Source of the DNA: Dyella lutea
GTDB taxonomy: Bacteria; Pseudomonadota; Gammaproteobacteria; Xanthomonadales; Rhodanobacteraceae
Direction of reading: 5' to 3'
Assembly: GCF_024158035.1 (NCBI RefSeq)
Contig: NZ_JAMZEK010000004.1
Coordinates: 124,001-188,000, forward strand
DNA length: 64,000 bases
Below, piece after piece: positions 24,099 through 33,412 of this stretch; the first letter of the stretch is position 1; every line of letters begins with the position of its first letter. The notes under the pieces are model-generated. The model was given only the letters and a program-made list of their open reading frames with translations. It searched no databases and was not told the DNA's origin. Both the position numbers and the translations under genes were made by a program.

Positions 24099-24437
24099 AT
24101 GCAACGGCGAAGCATGATTCGATGGAGCCTGCTGCTGGCGGTGGTGCTGCTGGTGGCGGGCGGGGCGGCTTTCGGCGGCCACTGGCTGGCGGGAGACCTG
24201 GCCAGGGCGGAGGCGTTCCGCTCGATCCCTCCCGGTCCCGACGGCATTGCCTGGATCGCCTGTCGCGGCACCCTCGCGGCACAGGCGCCAGGCACGGCGT
24301 CGGACGATCCGCAGGGGCTCTGCCAGCGCGTTGCCGAGCGGGTTTGTCACGGGCCGGCGACCTACCTCGACCTCGGCGCCGGCGAACCCCAGGCCAATCG
24401 GTTCCGCGAGCGCTTCCGCTGCGCAAGGCACGGCTGA
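24099..24437 (+). CDS. Small exported or membrane-anchored hypothetical protein
   Basis: The 112-residue protein begins MQRRSMIRWSLLLAVVLLVA, a signal peptide or anchor, followed by a periplasmic part with four cysteines (WIACRGTL, LCQRVAERVCHG, FRCARHG) that could form two disulfides. GAGGAGG lies 5-10 nt before ATG 24099. No family was recognised. It may be a small disulfide-bonded envelope protein. Confidence 0.65.
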   Translation: MQRRSMIRWSLLLAVVLLVAGGAAFGGHWLAGDLARAEAFRSIPPGPDGIAWIACRGTLAAQAPGTASDDPQGLCQRVAERVCHGPATYLDLGAGEPQANRFRERFRCARHG

Positions 24438-24640
24438 TCGGACGGCGCACGACTCGTGGGATGGGCCATGACCTGTGGCCCTTTTCGTGACCTTTGGCGC
24501 ATCGGGGGCGGGCCGGGGCGCGGTTAGCCTGCGCCGGCCGTCAGTGCGCATGCGGACGGCGCGCGTCGCGGGCACATCGCCAAACCCCTGGTGGCCCGCG
24601 CGCATCCATCTCCCCCGATGCCACAAGGAAACAGATCACC

Positions 24641-25015
24641 ATGAACAAGACCCACGCCAATCCGGCGCGCCTCGCTCGCGGCGCGCGCCTCGTCGTGGTC
24701 GCTGCCCTCGGTCTCGTCGCTTCCGCTGCCGCTTTCGGGCAATCCACCACCGGCTCGGTGTTCGGCTACGCACCGCCGGGCGACGTGGTGGCTGCACACA
24801 GCACCACCAATGGCAACCAGCGCAAGGTGCATGTCCAAGCCGATGGCCGCTATGCGCTGCGCTCGCTGCCGGCCGGCGTCTACAACGTGACGCTGGAAGA
24901 GAATGGCAAGGCCGTGCTGACCCACCTGAAGGTGCCGGTCGTGGTCGGTCGTGGCAGCAAGGTCGACTTCGACTGCACGCGGGGCGATTGCGCGAAGGCG
25001 GCCGACCGCTCCTGA
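24641..25015 (+). CDS. Secreted stand-alone carboxypeptidase-regulatory-like domain protein
   Basis: The 124-residue protein has a signal peptide ending ASAAAFGQS. The mature part reads TTGSVFGYAPPGDVV, then QADGRYALRSLPAGVYNVTL and VVVGRGSKVDFDC. This is the beta-sandwich found at the N-terminus of xanthomonad TonB-dependent receptors (the QSTTGxIFGxxPxG opening), but here it ends before any plug or barrel. A homologous copy lies at 46030-46467. It may bind the same partner as the receptor extension or be a remnant that gained independence. The gene is closed by the strong terminator at 25071. Confidence 0.82.
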   Translation: MNKTHANPARLARGARLVVVAALGLVASAAAFGQSTTGSVFGYAPPGDVVAAHSTTNGNQRKVHVQADGRYALRSLPAGVYNVTLEENGKAVLTHLKVPVVVGRGSKVDFDCTRGDCAKAADRS

Positions 25016-25070
25016 ACCGCCCGGCACCAGGCGTCGGAAGAGCGTCGCCGGATCACGGTGTTGCCGACAG

Positions 25071-25100
25071 CCCGACGCCCCTGGCGTCGGGTTTTTTTTT
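25071..25100 (+). terminator. Intrinsic terminator
   Basis: CCCGACGCC and GGCGTCGGG form a perfect 9-bp stem with a 3-nt loop, followed by nine T. It ends rightward transcription from the gene at 24641, just before the convergent GST gene's 3' end. Confidence 0.95.
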
Positions 25101-25106
25101 GGCCGA

Positions 25107-25847
25107 TCAGGCCGGTGCCAGCTGCGTGCGGTCCACCCATGCATGCCGTGGGAAGTACTGCCGCATCATCCGCTCGACATAGTCCGCCAGGTTGGGGCGG
25201 ACTTCCATGGCGCGTCGCAGGGGCGTGTCGAAGAACGGTGTGGAAACGCCGGCCAGCATCGCGAAGGCGGTGGCGTCGACGCCAGACGATGCGTCGCCCA
25301 TCAGATGCCTGCGGTCGCCGAGCAGCCGTGCCAGCGCGTCGATCGAGCGCTCACCGAGCGCGGCGATCTGCCCGGGGGCGTGGCGACCGATGCCCTGGGC
25401 GCGCAGGTCCGCCTGCTTGCGATCCTGCAGCAGGCGGCGCATCTGTTCGCGCTCGACCTCCGTCGCGCCGCTGGCGAACTGCGAGGGACCCTTGGCGAAG
25501 TTGCCCGGGTCGATCCAGCGGAACCAGACCAGCGCGAAATACAGGTGGTCCTCCAGCAGCCGCTCGATCGCCCACGCTTCCGCACGCTGGCGTGCATCCA
25601 GGCCGGCGTCGAGATCGACGCCGTACCTGCGCTCGATGTGCGCGCGGATGAAGGTGGAGTCGCTGATCGTCTCCCCGCCGTCCACCAGGTAAGGCAGCTT
25701 GCCGTTCGGCGCCTGCGGGGGAGTCGACGCGACTTTGTCATAGGCGAGCCCGGCCATCTGCAGCTGCACCTCGGTCTTCATCACGAACGGGCTGGAGTCG
25801 GGCAGGCCGAAAGCGGGTCGGGTGGCGTACAGCGTGATGTTGGACAA
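25107..25847 (-). CDS. Glutathione S-transferase family protein (metaxin/FAXC-like)
   Basis: The 246-residue protein uses a TTG start (25847) and begins MSNITLYATRPAFGLPDSSP. The thioredoxin-like N-terminal domain has TEVQLQMAGLAYDKV and NGKLPYLVDGGETISDSTFI; the C-terminal domain has a conserved DWxx-like WAIERLLEDHLYFALVWFRW helix. This is the GST_N_4/GST_C_6 (failed-axon-connections/metaxin) branch, which in bacteria is mostly uncharacterised; glutathione-dependent detoxification is presumed. SD-like AGGGA lies upstream. It converges on the terminator at 25071. Confidence 0.85.
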   Translation of the reverse strand: MSNITLYATRPAFGLPDSSPFVMKTEVQLQMAGLAYDKVASTPPQAPNGKLPYLVDGGETISDSTFIRAHIERRYGVDLDAGLDARQRAEAWAIERLLEDHLYFALVWFRWIDPGNFAKGPSQFASGATEVEREQMRRLLQDRKQADLRAQGIGRHAPGQIAALGERSIDALARLLGDRRHLMGDASSGVDATAFAMLAGVSTPFFDTPLRRAMEVRPNLADYVERMMRQYFPRHAWVDRTQLAPA

Positions 25848-26015
25848 GGCCTTGGTTCCCTGGCGGAAGAGGCGCCATCTTCGAGGTGCCCTGCTGACAG
25901 CGTCGTGTCAGCAGCCACCGTCCGAGGCAGATTGGGCGGCGCCTGGGCCGCAACGGCCGGGCCGCTTCCGTCGCCTGCTTCCTGGACTGACAGGTAACCC
26001 ACCTCGGCCATCGCG

Positions 26016-26561
26016 ATGCTTCGAAGTCCTGCCGCCTGTGGCCTGCAGTGGATGGCCGCGGCGGCGTCATCCTCCGCCACGGCCCAGGCCGCGCTGCCGG
26101 CCACGCCGGCGCCGGCCGCCCGCGTCTCGGATGTGTCCTCGCCGGACGCCATCGTGGCCGCGGTCTACGACGTCATCTCCGGTCCCGGGGCCCGGAAGCG
26201 CGACTGGAATCGCCTGCGCTCGCTGTTCGTTCCGGGAGCGCGCGTCGTGCACACGGGCAAGGATGGCGTGAACACCGCCCGCGTCATGGGCGTGGAGGAT
26301 TACATCCAGGCGGCCGGTCCGTTCCTCGAGGGTGAGGGGTTCTTCGAGCGCGAGGTGCATCGCGTGGTCGACCGCTACGGCGACATCGCGCAGGCGTTCA
26401 GTATCTACGAGTCGCGCCATGCGACATCCGATGCGAAGCCGTTCCAGCGCGGCATCAACAGCTTCCAGCTGATGTGCGACGGCCGTCGCTTGTGGGTGGT
26501 GACGATCTATCGGCGGGGCGAGCGGCCGGACCGGCCGATTCCGAAGCGCTTCGGCGGCTGA
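26016..26561 (+). CDS. NTF2-like (SnoaL-type) exported protein
   Basis: The 181-residue protein has a plausible, weak signal region (CGLQWMAAAASSSATAQAAL) and then an NTF2-like cone fold: DAIVAAVYDVISGPGARKRD, WNRLRSLFVPGARVVHT, EREVHRVVDRYGDIAQAFSI, and the final strand RLWVVTIYRRGERPD. Such folds are used for small-molecule binding or as enzyme scaffolds. No clear SD precedes ATG 26016, so the start is uncertain. It converges with kch 6 nt downstream. The function is unknown. Confidence 0.78.
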   Translation: MLRSPAACGLQWMAAAASSSATAQAALPATPAPAARVSDVSSPDAIVAAVYDVISGPGARKRDWNRLRSLFVPGARVVHTGKDGVNTARVMGVEDYIQAAGPFLEGEGFFEREVHRVVDRYGDIAQAFSIYESRHATSDAKPFQRGINSFQLMCDGRRLWVVTIYRRGERPDRPIPKRFGG

Positions 26562-26567
26562 CGCGTG

Positions 26568-27770
26568 TCAGACGGGCGTCTCCGGCGTCTGGAACACGCG
26601 ATGCAGCACGAAGTCGGCGTTGATCTCCTCGCCGGTCATCAGCATCGCCACCAGTTCGCCACCGAGGATCTGCGGGGCGATCAGCACATCCGGCTGGGCC
26701 AGCTTCACGCGGCCGAGGTAGCCGGCGTTGTTGACCGCCGCCACCGTGCGTACGCCCTTGGCGATCTCGCGTACGGCGAGCACCACGAAGGCGTTGTCCG
26801 AATCGTTGTCCAGCATCGCCATCACCGCCTGTGCCTTGTCCGCACCCGCCTGGTGCAGCACGTCGCCGTCGCTGGGATCGCCGTACACGGCATCCACGTC
26901 GGCCGGCAGGGCGGTATCCGGCGCGCGTCGCAGCAGGCGCGTGACGGGCTGGCCGCGGCGGCTGAGTTCGCGCCAGGTGTTGACCGCCAGCGGCGTGTCG
27001 CCGACCACGACGAAATGGTTCTCGCGTTTCATGCGGCGTCCCTTGTGATTGACGATGCGTTGCAGGCTGCGGCTGACCATCGGCGCCACCACCGCGGTCA
27101 GCGAGGTGGCGAATACCGCCACGCCAAGCACGATGATCGACACCGTGAACAGGCGCGCGTCGGCGGTCTGCGGGGTGATGTCGCCGTAGCCCACCGTGCT
27201 CATGGTGACCACGGCGAAGTACAGCGCGGTGGGCAGGTCGGCGATCTGCGGCCGGAAGGCGCTGCCCTGGTAGTAGGCGCCGAAGGTGGCGTAGAGCAGC
27301 AGCATCGCCACCGAGGTCAGGGCGAACAGCGTGCCCGAGGTCAGGCTGGAGTGATCGAAGCGCCGCCAGGCCGACAGCAGCAACAGCGGCAACACCGCGA
27401 AGTAGACGAGGGCGCGGAGCCCGTGCGGTGCCGGCCCGACCGCCACGCTGGTCAGCGCGGTCACGCTGAGCAGCAGCGCCAGGGTCCATGCCAGCCGCGA
27501 GCGCATCAGCAGCCCCAGCGCCGACAGCAGCATGCCTGTGCCGATCAGCAGCGGCGGCAGCGATCCGGGCGGAAGGTCGTGCCGCCCCTGCACGAGGTCG
27601 TCGAGCACGGTGTGCAGCGAGCCCGCGGGCAGGACCTGCAACAGCCAGCGGCTGCCCAATGCCAGCAGAACCGCCAGCGGCCACTGCGGAAACCAGCGGT
27701 CGGCCCGGGCGACCGCCGCCCAGGCGAGCAGGCGCTGGCGAAGGCGTTGCGTGGTGAAGGGTCGCAGCAT
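26568..27770 (-). CDS. kch: Voltage-gated potassium channel Kch
   Basis: The 400-residue protein closely resembles E. coli Kch (417 aa). Six hydrophobic segments fill residues about 25-225; the pore helix and selectivity filter read TMSTVGYGDITPQTADARLF. A cytosolic RCK/TrkA-N domain (about 250-380) has the opening HFVVVGDTPLAVNTWREL and NDSDNAFVVLAVREI. It conducts K+ across the inner membrane; the RCK domain gates it. The internal translation start known in Kch that yields a soluble RCK domain may have its equivalent at the MKRENHFVVVGD methionine. It is a single-gene transcript. Confidence 0.93.
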   Translation of the reverse strand: MLRPFTTQRLRQRLLAWAAVARADRWFPQWPLAVLLALGSRWLLQVLPAGSLHTVLDDLVQGRHDLPPGSLPPLLIGTGMLLSALGLLMRSRLAWTLALLLSVTALTSVAVGPAPHGLRALVYFAVLPLLLLSAWRRFDHSSLTSGTLFALTSVAMLLLYATFGAYYQGSAFRPQIADLPTALYFAVVTMSTVGYGDITPQTADARLFTVSIIVLGVAVFATSLTAVVAPMVSRSLQRIVNHKGRRMKRENHFVVVGDTPLAVNTWRELSRRGQPVTRLLRRAPDTALPADVDAVYGDPSDGDVLHQAGADKAQAVMAMLDNDSDNAFVVLAVREIAKGVRTVAAVNNAGYLGRVKLAQPDVLIAPQILGGELVAMLMTGEEINADFVLHRVFQTPETPV

Positions 27771-27915
27771 CGGGGTCGGCAGTCACGGAGCGGGGTGGAC
27801 GAACGTTACGGCCTGCGCCCGCCGAATAGAACTCCGACGGGTCCCCTGCCGTGTCGACTCCGCTGCCCGACACCCGCTTCCGGCCGGCGCCGGCGCCCGC
27901 CGAGGCGAGGGCGGC

Positions 27916-28707
27916 TCAATCCTCGCCGTCGTCCCGGGGCAGCTGTTCCGGCTCGGCCCAGCGCAGCTGGTGGATGTCGAACTGCTGCTCCAGCAGCGGC
28001 TTGACGATCAGGAAGTAGGGCGAGATGTCGAAGTCGCGCGGAGCGAACAGCCGCGAGTTGCGGATGTGCAGGATCTCGCGCCGCGCCTGCCTTGCGCCCT
28101 TGCGTCGGCGGTCGGCCCGTTCGACCAGGGGCAGGATCGGGTAGCGCACGCTATGGAAGGCATCGGCGATCAGCGACGAGCAGATCGCCCGGGTCGGGTC
28201 GCCGCTGCCCAGCGCCAGCAGCCGCCGGCGCAGGTGGCCGGGAATCGGCGGGGTGGGCATCAGGTAGCGCAGCAGGTCGATGATGTTCTTCACGTCGTAC
28301 TGCTGGCCGAGTCGCCGCCGGGCGTGTTCGATCACGGTCGCCAACTCCTCCCGGGAGAGGCCGACCGGTCGGCAGATGCGGGTGTGCACACCCTGGTAGC
28401 TGTGCAGCGGGACGGCGCGCACGCCATCGGTCACGTCGGCTTCGATGAGCACGTGCGGCCCCAGCTCGGGCCGCTCCGACAGCAGGGTGTCGCCGACGTA
28501 CAGCGCCGCATGCGACCAGCTTGACTGGGTGAGGTATTTCACCGCTGTGCTGAAGCGGCTGCTGCCCTCCACCAGCAGCACGTCGCCCTTGCGCAGCGAG
28601 AACTGGAGCAGCCGGAAGCCGGACGTGCTGAAGTGCATTTCCACCGGGCGCGGCTTGGCGAGGAAATCCGCCAGGCGGCGGCCGAGCCAGTCCAGGGGAT
28701 GGAACAC
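27916..28707 (-). CDS. YiiX/YaeF-type permuted papain-fold amidase
   Basis: The 263-residue protein starts at GTG 28707 with AGGAG 9 nt upstream. It fits the C92 permuted papain family: the segment DVLLVEGSSRFSTAVKYLTQ precedes the catalytic-type His (SWSHAALYVGD), an acidic residue follows (VLIEADVT), and the Cys nucleophile is in AICSSLIADAF. Members act on amide or ester bonds, often in lipids or peptidoglycan. No signal peptide is evident, so it is cytosolic or membrane-peripheral. The gene appears to be monocistronic. Confidence 0.88.
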   Translation of the reverse strand: MFHPLDWLGRRLADFLAKPRPVEMHFSTSGFRLLQFSLRKGDVLLVEGSSRFSTAVKYLTQSSWSHAALYVGDTLLSERPELGPHVLIEADVTDGVRAVPLHSYQGVHTRICRPVGLSREELATVIEHARRRLGQQYDVKNIIDLLRYLMPTPPIPGHLRRRLLALGSGDPTRAICSSLIADAFHSVRYPILPLVERADRRRKGARQARREILHIRNSRLFAPRDFDISPYFLIVKPLLEQQFDIHQLRWAEPEQLPRDDGED

Positions 28708-29070
28708 GCCGTCGTTCTCCTGCTGTGGGGCGTCGGCAGCTTAGCCGGTTCCGCGGGATCCGGTGCTCGCCCCGGTGCATCGCTCTTGCGGCACATCCCG
28801 CGGCTGGCCAGGGGCATGCCCGGTGCAGCGACCGTTCCGGTGCTTGCCGGGCCGGGCCGGGCGATGGCGCGGAAGGGGCTGTCGTCGTGGACGCTCCGCC
28901 GGTTTCGTCTTGACCTCGCGTGGCACCGGGCCGATCATCGCGAGGCGCTTCGGGGCGCCCGCGGGTCCGCGCGAAGGACGGAGTCCACCCTGGTCGAACA
29001 CCGGTGACGGCATCTCGTCTCCGTGCTGGCCAGCCTGCGGACCGCCGGCCTCTGCATGGAGGATTCCGCA
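28708..29070. other. 363-bp divergent intergenic region
   Basis: The region lies between the amidase gene (leftward) and ankyrin gene (rightward). No coding frame with credible composition and SD was found; a GCCGGGCCGGGCCGGGCG repeat run occurs near 28848-28863. Both promoters should lie here, but boxes are not identifiable. Confidence 0.4.
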
Positions 29071-30645
29071 ATGCCCCACCGCACCCTTCCGCAACATCCC
29101 GACATCGGGCAGCTCAAGCGTCAGGCGAAGGAATTGAAGCGCGCCGCCGGCGACGGCGATGTCGCGGCCCTGGCGCGTTTCCGCCAGCTGCCCGCCTACG
29201 CCGGCTGGTCCGACGACGCCCTGCGCAACGAACCGCTCGCCCTGCACGACGCGCAATCGGTGCTCGCGCGCGAGCACGGCTTTCCCTCGTGGAAGGCCTT
29301 GGCCGAGCACGTGGAAGAAGCAAGCCTGCGCCACGATGACATTCCCACGGCCTTCGTCGAGGCCGCTACCGACGGGCGCACCGATCGCGCGCGGCGGCTG
29401 CTGGAGCGCCACCGGCAGCTGCCCGCGGCGAGCTTTCACGCCGCGCTCGTCATGGGCGATGCACCGCGGGTGCTGGCGCGCCTTGCGGAGCAGCCGGCGC
29501 TCGCCACGCAGGCCGGCGGTCCGCGCGGCTGGCAGCCCCTGCACTACGTCTGCCACACCTCGTTGGGGCGCAGCGGGCTGGCCGATGCCGCCGGACTGGT
29601 CGCCATCGCCCGGCAACTGCTGGCGATGGGGGCCGATGCCCGGCTGCGTTTCCCCTGGGTGCACCACGGCGTCCAGCGGGCCGTGCTGTGGGGTGCGATG
29701 CTGGTGACCGAATCGCTGGCGCTGGCCGAGGTGCTGTTCGCCGCCGGCGCCGATCCTAACGACGGCGTCACCCTGCCCATCCTCGCCAGCGGCGGCGACC
29801 TCGCCAGGCTGGACTTCCTGCACGCACACGGCGCCTCGGCCAACCAGCCCTGGGCTACCGATGGTTCGGCGACGCTGTACGCGATCCTGCAGTGGTCGAA
29901 CGCCATCGACGGCGTGCGCTGGCTGCTCGAACACGGTGCCGATGCCGACCCGGTGTTCGCGACCAATGGCGAGAGCCCGCTGCATGTGGCGGCACGCCGC
30001 GGCGATGTCGCGCTGGTCGCCTTGCTGGCGGCGCATGGTGCGGACCTCACGCGCCGTCGCGCCGATGGCCGCACGCCGTACGCGATCGCTGCATTGAACG
30101 GGAACGACGCAGTGGCCGGCTGGCTTGCCGCGCACGGGGCCGGCGACGTGCTGGCGCCGGTGGATCGGCTGGTGGCCAGCGCCGCCCGCGGCGATCGGGC
30201 CGCCGTCGACGCCATGCTCGCGGAAGAGCCGACGCTGCGCGGGGCGATCCGGGCCGACCACTATGCCGCGCTCTACCGGGCTGCCGAGGAGGGGCACGTT
30301 GCGGCGATCGAGGCCCTGCTGGCGTGCGGACTGGACGTGGACCGCGGCGACGAGGAGATCGGCAAGACCGCGCTGCACTGCGCGGCGATGCGCGGGCAAC
30401 CCGACGCCACGCGCGCCTTGCTCGCCCATGGCGCCTCAACCGCAGTGCGCGATCATGAATTCCACGCCCAGCCGCTGGTCTGGGCGGCGGAAGGCAGCCG
30501 CATGGCCGAGGGGCACGGCGGTGAGCATGCCGTGGTCGGGCGGCTGCTGCTCGATGCCGGCTCGCCGGTAGACTGGCAGTCGGACGAGCAGCCGGGCGAT
30601 GCGATCGTGGAGATCCTCGACGAGTGGCAGCGGATGCGCCGTTAG
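29071..30645 (+). CDS. Ankyrin repeat protein
   Basis: The 524-residue cytoplasmic protein starts at ATG 29071 with GGAGG 8 nt upstream (the frame is open from 29023). After an N-terminal region (1-80: DIGQLKRQAKELKRAAGDGD) there are about ten ankyrin units, clearest in NGESPLHVAARRGDVALVAL, DGRTPYAIAALNGNDAVAGW and GKTALHCAAMRGQPDATRAL. Ankyrin arrays bind other proteins; the partner is unknown. The N-terminal segment resembles a motif often found in bacterial ankyrin proteins of this length. Confidence 0.92.
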   Translation: MPHRTLPQHPDIGQLKRQAKELKRAAGDGDVAALARFRQLPAYAGWSDDALRNEPLALHDAQSVLAREHGFPSWKALAEHVEEASLRHDDIPTAFVEAATDGRTDRARRLLERHRQLPAASFHAALVMGDAPRVLARLAEQPALATQAGGPRGWQPLHYVCHTSLGRSGLADAAGLVAIARQLLAMGADARLRFPWVHHGVQRAVLWGAMLVTESLALAEVLFAAGADPNDGVTLPILASGGDLARLDFLHAHGASANQPWATDGSATLYAILQWSNAIDGVRWLLEHGADADPVFATNGESPLHVAARRGDVALVALLAAHGADLTRRRADGRTPYAIAALNGNDAVAGWLAAHGAGDVLAPVDRLVASAARGDRAAVDAMLAEEPTLRGAIRADHYAALYRAAEEGHVAAIEALLACGLDVDRGDEEIGKTALHCAAMRGQPDATRALLAHGASTAVRDHEFHAQPLVWAAEGSRMAEGHGGEHAVVGRLLLDAGSPVDWQSDEQPGDAIVEILDEWQRMRR

Positions 30646-30721
30646 CGGTGCCGCGCGGCGTTCCGGCCGGTGCGATTCCGGGTAGCATCGGGCGGACGGT
30701 TGGGGGACCAGGAGCAGGGCA

Positions 30722-33367
30722 TTGGATAGGGAAGACGTGCGCCCCGGACGGGGTGCCGACGCAGTGGGCGGGTGGTTGCAGCGGTGCCTGCTGGTGCTGG
30801 TGGCGTTTCTGCCGATGGCTGGCCATGCCGCGGACTACACGACCGGCCCACTGCCCGGATGGGTGGTGCCGGTCGCTCCGGGGAAGGCTGATGGGGCGAA
30901 GCTGGGGCAGGGCAGCGATGGCGTGGCCTTCCTGCTCACCGATACGCAGATCCTGGCCGACCGGCACGACCGGGAGCGCTATCACCGGGTGGTCAGCGAA
31001 GCGCTCGATGCGCACGGGGTGGAGGCGATCGCCAACATCCAGATCCCATTCGATCCGTCCTACCAGAAGCTGGTGCTGCATTCGCTGGACGTGATCCGCC
31101 ATGGCCGGGTGATCTCCCAGCTGCACACGGCGAAGATGCGGGTGATCCAGCGCGAGGCGGGGCTGGAGGAGCGCATCTACGACGGCACGCGCACGCTGGC
31201 GATCTTTCTCGACGACGTGCGTCCGGGCGACGTGGTCGACTACTCCTACGTCATGAGCGGTCGCAATCCGGTGTTCGGCGGGCGCGACTTCGGCACCTAC
31301 GAATTGCAGTTCGGCCTGCCGGTGGCCCGCGTCCATGCGCGCCTGCTGGTGCCGGTCGGTGCATCGCTGAAACTGGCGAGCCGGCACACCGCGATGAAGC
31401 CGCGCGTGACGGTGCATGACGGCCTGCGCGACTACACCTGGGACGTGGTCGATCCACCGGTGCTGACGGTCGAGGCGGGCGCGCCGGCGTGGTATTCCCC
31501 GTTCGCCCAGGTTTCATGGAGCCAGTTCGACGACTGGGGGCAGGTGGTGGACTGGGCGCTGCCTTTGTATCGCACGCCGGACACGCTCGACGCCGCGCTG
31601 CAGGCGCAGGTCGATCGCATCGCCCGAACCGAGTCGACGCCCGCCGGGCGCATGCTCGCCGCCTTGCGGCTGGTGCAGGGCGAGGTGCGCTACCTCGGCG
31701 TGGAGATCGGGCCGAACTCGCACGCGCCCAATCCGCCGACGCAGGTGTATGCGCGCCGTTTCGGTGACTGCAAGGACAAGACCCTGCTGACCGTGACGCT
31801 GCTGCGTCACCTGGGCATCGATGCCTGGCCGGCCCTGGTCAACACCGACCTGCAGCGGGGCGTGGCGGACCAGTTGCCCAGTCCCGGCGTGTTCGACCAC
31901 GTGCTGGTGCTGGCACGCGTCGACGGCAAGGACTGGTGGATCGATCCGACCCGCAACACCCAGATGGCCGACCTGGCTCACCTGTCGCAGGATCACTTCG
32001 ACCTGGCGCTGGTGGTGGCCCCCGGCGGCCGGGCGCTCACCGCGATGAAGCGGGCGGCGCCGGACGCCTCTCGGCGCGAGCTGCATGCCACCTACGACGC
32101 CAGCCACGGCTTCGACACCCCGGTGCGCTTCACCATGAAGACGGTGGCCAGCGGCGACGTCGGCGAGGCCCTGCGCAACGCCTTCGCCAGCAACAGCCTG
32201 GCCGAGCTGCAGAAGAATTTCCTGAATTTCTACGCCGGCTACTATCCGCACATCGGGGAGGCTGGCGCGCTGGCAATGCGCGACGACCCCACGGCCAACC
32301 GCGTGACCGTCGACGAGAACTACATGATCCACGCGATGTCCGCACCGGCCGATGACGGCAGGGGACGCGTGGCCCTGCTGCATTTTCCCGAGCTCGCCCG
32401 GGCGATGAATGCACCCGACACGCCGATCCGCACGGCTCCCCTGCAGGTCTCCTATCCGCTGGATCTCAGCCAGCAGACCGAGGTGCTCCTGCCCAATGCC
32501 TGGCCGGTGAAGACCATGACCACCCGGGTGGACGACCCGGCGTTCCGCTTCGAGCGCTCGATCCGCCGCGACGGGCTGCGGCTGCTGATCACCGATCACT
32601 TCCAGTCGCTGACGGACGAGGTGCCGGCTGCGCAGATGCCGCGTTACCTCGACGACCTGGCGCGTGCGCGCAAGGTGCTGGCGTTCCGCTTCTGGTGGAA
32701 TCCGGCGCTCCAGCCCGGCGCCGCGCGCGGCTCGTGGATCGACCACATGAACTGGCTGATGGCCCTGCTGGCCGTCGGCATGGCTGCCGGCTGGGCCTGG
32801 CTGGCGGCGCGGGTGTATCGCTACGACCCCGAACCGGCACCGGCGGGCGACCGTCGCCTGGCCGGCTTTGCCGGCTGGCTGGTGGTGCTGGGGCTGGTGC
32901 TCGGGTTCCGCCTGGTCATGGCCACTGCGGCGTTGTGGCATATGGGCGGCGCGCTGGCGATCGAGCGCTGGACGGCACTGACCACCTTCGGCGCTCCCAC
33001 GTACAACGCGCTTTGGGCGCCGCTGCTGCTGTTCGAACTGGCCGGCAATCTCGGTGGATGGGTGTTCACGCTGCTGGTACTGGCGCTGTTCCTGAAGCGG
33101 CGCAGCAGCTTCCCCAGGGTGGCCATGCTGGTGCTGGTGTCGGGTGTCCTGCTGCAATGCGTGGACCTGGCGCTGTCCGCGCAGATGCCTACGCTCAAGG
33201 CGACCGAGAAGGACATTGCCACGATCGTTCGCGCAGTGATCGGCGTGAGCTTGTGGAGCGCCTACCTGATCCGCTCGCAGCGCGTGAAGGCAACCTTCGT
33301 CGTTCGCCACCGCACGGTGGAACCTCCCGAACTGCCGGACATGGCCGATCCGGCGGTGGCCGGATGA
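30722..33367 (+). CDS. DUF3857/transglutaminase-domain membrane protein
   Basis: The 881-residue protein has a TTG start at 30722 with AGGAG 7 nt upstream; GTG at 30737 is an alternative. A signal peptide (LQRCLLVLVAFLPMAGHAAD) is followed by DUF3857 (about 60-260) and a transglutaminase-like domain with a complete triad: Cys350 (RFGDCKDKT), His393 (FDHVLVL) and Asp408 (WIDPTRN). After a beta-rich region the C-terminus has four or five membrane segments (about 675-850). The periplasmic catalytic part is probably a peptidase or amide transferase acting on the envelope. The substrate is unknown. It leads into the GspG-like gene 45 nt downstream. Confidence 0.9.
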   Translation: MDREDVRPGRGADAVGGWLQRCLLVLVAFLPMAGHAADYTTGPLPGWVVPVAPGKADGAKLGQGSDGVAFLLTDTQILADRHDRERYHRVVSEALDAHGVEAIANIQIPFDPSYQKLVLHSLDVIRHGRVISQLHTAKMRVIQREAGLEERIYDGTRTLAIFLDDVRPGDVVDYSYVMSGRNPVFGGRDFGTYELQFGLPVARVHARLLVPVGASLKLASRHTAMKPRVTVHDGLRDYTWDVVDPPVLTVEAGAPAWYSPFAQVSWSQFDDWGQVVDWALPLYRTPDTLDAALQAQVDRIARTESTPAGRMLAALRLVQGEVRYLGVEIGPNSHAPNPPTQVYARRFGDCKDKTLLTVTLLRHLGIDAWPALVNTDLQRGVADQLPSPGVFDHVLVLARVDGKDWWIDPTRNTQMADLAHLSQDHFDLALVVAPGGRALTAMKRAAPDASRRELHATYDASHGFDTPVRFTMKTVASGDVGEALRNAFASNSLAELQKNFLNFYAGYYPHIGEAGALAMRDDPTANRVTVDENYMIHAMSAPADDGRGRVALLHFPELARAMNAPDTPIRTAPLQVSYPLDLSQQTEVLLPNAWPVKTMTTRVDDPAFRFERSIRRDGLRLLITDHFQSLTDEVPAAQMPRYLDDLARARKVLAFRFWWNPALQPGAARGSWIDHMNWLMALLAVGMAAGWAWLAARVYRYDPEPAPAGDRRLAGFAGWLVVLGLVLGFRLVMATAALWHMGGALAIERWTALTTFGAPTYNALWAPLLLFELAGNLGGWVFTLLVLALFLKRRSSFPRVAMLVLVSGVLLQCVDLALSAQMPTLKATEKDIATIVRAVIGVSLWSAYLIRSQRVKATFVVRHRTVEPPELPDMADPAVAG

Positions 33368-33412
33368 GCGGCTCCGTCACGTTCGCGAAGCAGTCCTCCT
33401 GCGGAGTCGCCC

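Noticed and set aside
31514-33310. A 598-codon minus-strand frame opposite the transglutaminase gene
   Set aside because: It has a His/Gln/Arg-rich shadow composition; the sense strand encodes a complete Cys-His-Asp triad and membrane helices.
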